Shown: positions 62,100 through 64,000 of the stretch, piece by piece | Numbering within the stretch: position 1 is the first letter of the stretch | Layout: each line of letters begins with the position of its first letter | Assembly: GCF_026339935.1 (NCBI RefSeq) | Contig: NZ_JAPEPX010000001.1 | Location: 1,222,501-1,286,500 of the forward strand | Source: Streptomyces sp. NBC_01551 | GTDB taxonomy: Bacteria; Actinomycetota; Actinomycetes; Streptomycetales; Streptomycetaceae | Length of the DNA stretch: 64,000 nt | Direction: 5' to 3' | Position numbers and translations under genes: made by a program | The notes under the pieces: generated by a model | Told to the model about the DNA's origin: nothing | Databases searched by the model: none | Seen by the model: only the letters and a program-made list of their open reading frames with translations

Positions 62100-63616
62100 G
62101 CGCCACCAAGCTGGGCGGCGGACTCCTCGTCGCCGGTACGACGTCGGACGCGGGCAAGAGCGTGGTCACGGCCGGCATCTGCCGGTGGCTGGCCCGGCAG
62201 GGCGTGAAGGTCGCCCCGTTCAAGGCGCAGAACATGTCGCTGAACTCGTTCGTGACGCGCGAGGGCGCGGAGATCGGGCGGGCACAGGCGATGCAGGCGC
62301 AAGCCGCCCGCGTGGAGCCGACGGCGCTGATGAACCCGGTGCTGCTCAAGCCCGGCAGTGACCGCAGCAGCCAGGTGGTGCTGCTGGGCAAGCCGGTGGG
62401 CGAGATGAGCGCCCGGGGCTACCACGGCGGCCGCCAGGAGCAGCTGCTCGGCGTCGTCACGGACTGCCTGGAGCAGCTGCGGGGCACGTATGACGCCGTG
62501 ATCTGCGAGGGGGCGGGCAGTCCGGCCGAGATCAACCTGCGGCGGACGGACATCGTGAACATGGGGATCGCGCGGGCCGCGCGGTTCCCGGTGGTCGTGG
62601 TCGGCGACATCGACCGGGGCGGGGTCTTCGCGTCGTTCTTCGGTACGACGGCGCTGCTGTCGCCGCAGGACCAGTCGCTGATCGCGGGCTACCTGGTCAA
62701 CAAGTTCCGGGGCGACGTCTCGCTGCTGGAGCCCGGCATGGAGATGCTGCGCGGGCTGACGGGGCGGGCCACGTACGGCGTGCTGCCGTTCCGGCACGGC
62801 CTCGGCATCGACGAGGAGGACGGGCTCCGGGTCTCCCTGCGGGGCGCGGTCCGCGAGTCGGTGGTGGCGCCGCCGGTCGGCGAGGACGTGCTGCGGGTCG
62901 CGGTGTGTGCGGTGCCGCTGATGTCGAACTTCACGGACGTCGACGCGCTCGCGGCGGAGCCGGGGGTCGTGGTGCGGTTCGTGGACCGGGCGGAGGAGCT
63001 GGCCGACGCGGACCTGGTCGTCGTCCCGGGGACGCGGGGCACCGTGAGGGCGCTGGAGTGGCTGCGCGAGCGCGGGCTCGCCGATGCCCTGGCGCGGCGG
63101 GCCGCCCAGGGCCGCCCGGTGCTGGGCATCTGCGGCGGGTTCCAGGCGCTGGGCGAGCACATCGAGGACGAGGTCGAGTCGCGGGCGGGGTCGGTGGACG
63201 GGCTCGGGCTGCTGCCGGTACGGGTCCGCTTCGAGCGGGAGAAGACGCTGGCGCGGCCGGTCGGCTCCGCGCTGGGCGAACCGGTGACGGGGTACGAGAT
63301 CCACCACGGCGTGGCCGAGGTGCTGGGCGGGGAGCCCTTCCTGGACGGCTGCCGGGTGGGGGCGGTGTGGGGGACGCACTGGCACGGGTCGCTGGAGTCG
63401 GACGGCTTCCGGCGGGCGTTCCTCCGGGAGGTGGCGGCGGCGGCCGGGCGCCGCTTCGTGCCTGCTCCCGACACGTCCTTCGGGGCGCTGCGGGAGGAGC
63501 AGCTGGACCTGCTGGGCGACCTGATCGAGGAGCACGCCGATACCGCCGGGCTGCTCCGCCTGATCGAGACCGGAGCCCCGTCGGGCCTCCCCTTCCTCCC
63601 CCCGGGTGCCCCGTGA
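62096..63616 (+). CDS. cobQ: Adenosylcobyric acid synthase CobQ
   Basis: 506-residue glutamine-dependent amidotransferase adding four amides to the corrin ring. N-terminal synthetase domain with P-loop-like [16 protein letters not shown] and [11 protein letters not shown]-terminal GATase_3 domain with nucleophile Cys in [13 protein letters not shown] and His in EIHHGVAEV and [13 protein letters not shown] 62096 overlaps the cbiB stop. Confidence 0.96.
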   Translation: MSATKLGGGLLVAGTTSDAGKSVVTAGICRWLARQGVKVAPFKAQNMSLNSFVTREGAEIGRAQAMQAQAARVEPTALMNPVLLKPGSDRSSQVVLLGKPVGEMSARGYHGGRQEQLLGVVTDCLEQLRGTYDAVICEGAGSPAEINLRRTDIVNMGIARAARFPVVVVGDIDRGGVFASFFGTTALLSPQDQSLIAGYLVNKFRGDVSLLEPGMEMLRGLTGRATYGVLPFRHGLGIDEEDGLRVSLRGAVRESVVAPPVGEDVLRVAVCAVPLMSNFTDVDALAAEPGVVVRFVDRAEELADADLVVVPGTRGTVRALEWLRERGLADALARRAAQGRPVLGICGGFQALGEHIEDEVESRAGSVDGLGLLPVRVRFEREKTLARPVGSALGEPVTGYEIHHGVAEVLGGEPFLDGCRVGAVWGTHWHGSLESDGFRRAFLREVAAAAGRRFVPAPDTSFGALREEQLDLLGDLIEEHADTAGLLRLIETGAPSGLPFLPPGAP

Positions 63617-64000
63617 CGGCCGCGCCCCTGCGGGCGGCCTTCCCCTGCCCGCCCTTCCACGGTTCCCCGGGCTCCGCCCGGACCCGGTCGCCCCGGACCC
63701 TGCCCGGACCCGCCACGAGCACGGCGCCGCTGCCGGGGACCGCGGGTGGACGGCCCAACGCGGCGACATCCCCCTGCCGCCCCGCACACCACGCCCAACC
63801 CGCGACCGGCACCCGGCCCGCGGCGCGAACCGCCCTGCGGGAACGGCCCCGCGCCGCGGCGATCCGCGTCCGGACCGCGGCGAGCGCCCGGACCGCGCCG
63901 AGCGTCCGGACCGCGCCGAGCGTCCGGACCGCGCCGAGCGTCCGGACCGCGCCGAGCGTCCGGACCGCGGGAGTCGGCCCCCGCACGCACACCCGTACCC
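63617..64000. other. G+C-rich tail with no assigned gene
   Basis: 384 bp after cobQ. A frame starting at GTG 63613 (GTGA overlap with cobQ) stays open to the window end, but its translation is Ala/Pro/Arg-rich low complexity and looks unlike a protein. Long open frames on the reverse strand are equally low in content. Contains an 18-bp tandem repeat (see next). The likely cob gene continuation lies outside. Confidence 0.4.
63870..63970. repeat. 18-bp tandem repeat
   Basis: Unit CCGGACCGCGCCGAGCGT repeated at 63870 (variant), 63888, 63906, 63924 and 63942, with a partial copy to 63970. Being a multiple of three, it keeps any frame open across it. Confidence 0.95.

Noticed and set aside
63870..63970. 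CRISPR array
   Set aside because: Units are directly abutting 18-mers without spacers; it is a simple tandem repeat. The same holds for 7271-7342.
62689..63992. Reverse-strand frames with (RTLGAV)n or (DARRGP)n repeats at the window end
   Set aside because: Mostly opposite cobQ; the repeated peptide comes from the 18-bp DNA tandem repeat, and no ribosome site or domain is visible.

Overview
The window is a very G+C-rich (roughly 70-75 %) stretch of actinobacterial chromosome, almost certainly from a Streptomyces. Pointers are the chaplin gene chpE, the nucleoid protein gene gbn, Spo0M, a two-ACT SerB, streptophobe-type and Asp23 genes, frequent GTG starts and frequent ATGA/GTGA start-stop overlaps. 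From memory, the gene order resembles the S. coelicolor core region around SCO1793-SCO1848; that comparison was not computed. No rRNA, tRNA, CRISPR array, prophage or insertion sequence was seen.

Layout. 0-7 kb: 3-methyladenine glycosylase, Spo0M, a PEBP-fold protein and an HNH nuclease on either side of strong hairpin terminators; then a reverse-strand run of ABC ATPase, NfeD, SPFH/band-7 and TauE/SafE. 7-18 kb: chpE next to a GAF histidine kinase/LuxR response regulator pair; an SDR gene coupled to a QueA-like gene; a secreted SLT-domain protein with a long structured leader; a double-FHA ABC transporter; a streptophobe-like membrane gene with an apparent frameshift; serB. 18-28 kb: SixA-like phosphatase, MFS exporter with its 39-residue companion and a divergent FadR-type regulator, fabG-fabI of type II fatty acid synthesis, the tldD-tldE (pmbA) protease pair, tyrS. 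28-37 kb: GlsB and DUF3099 membrane proteins, moaA, a DUF485/acetate-type symporter pair, a subtilisin-like protease, a zinc alcohol dehydrogenase, and a sterol-desaturase-fold protein coupled to a lysoplasmalogenase. 37-45 kb: a four-gene catabolic-looking operon (acetoacetate-decarboxylase fold, SDR, two amidohydrolase-2 proteins) divergent from a TetR regulator with a perfect palindrome between them, then a protein resembling the SCO0854 family without its RING end, and a DEDDh exonuclease-BRCT protein. 45-52 kb: Zn-finger protein, SURF1, an SDR lacking the usual catalytic residues, a five-gene Asp23/Gls24 envelope-stress cluster, quinone oxidoreductase, enoyl-CoA hydratase, gbn. 52-64 kb: ABC-F protein, zinc metallopeptidase, VOC protein, a large unknown protein, alpha/beta hydrolase, a PHO-box-preceded phosphate transporter with a small membrane partner, and a cobalamin riboswitch before cbiB-cobQ.

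Most of this is housekeeping core. The less ordinary signals are the TetR/amidohydrolase operon, the coupled ether-lipid-like pair, the orphan QueA, the cluster of GATC sites beside gbn, decamer repeats upstream of chpE, the frameshifted streptophobe gene, a secreted protein with AGD[R/W]x repeats, several perfect palindromes in promoter regions, and an unidentified structured leader.
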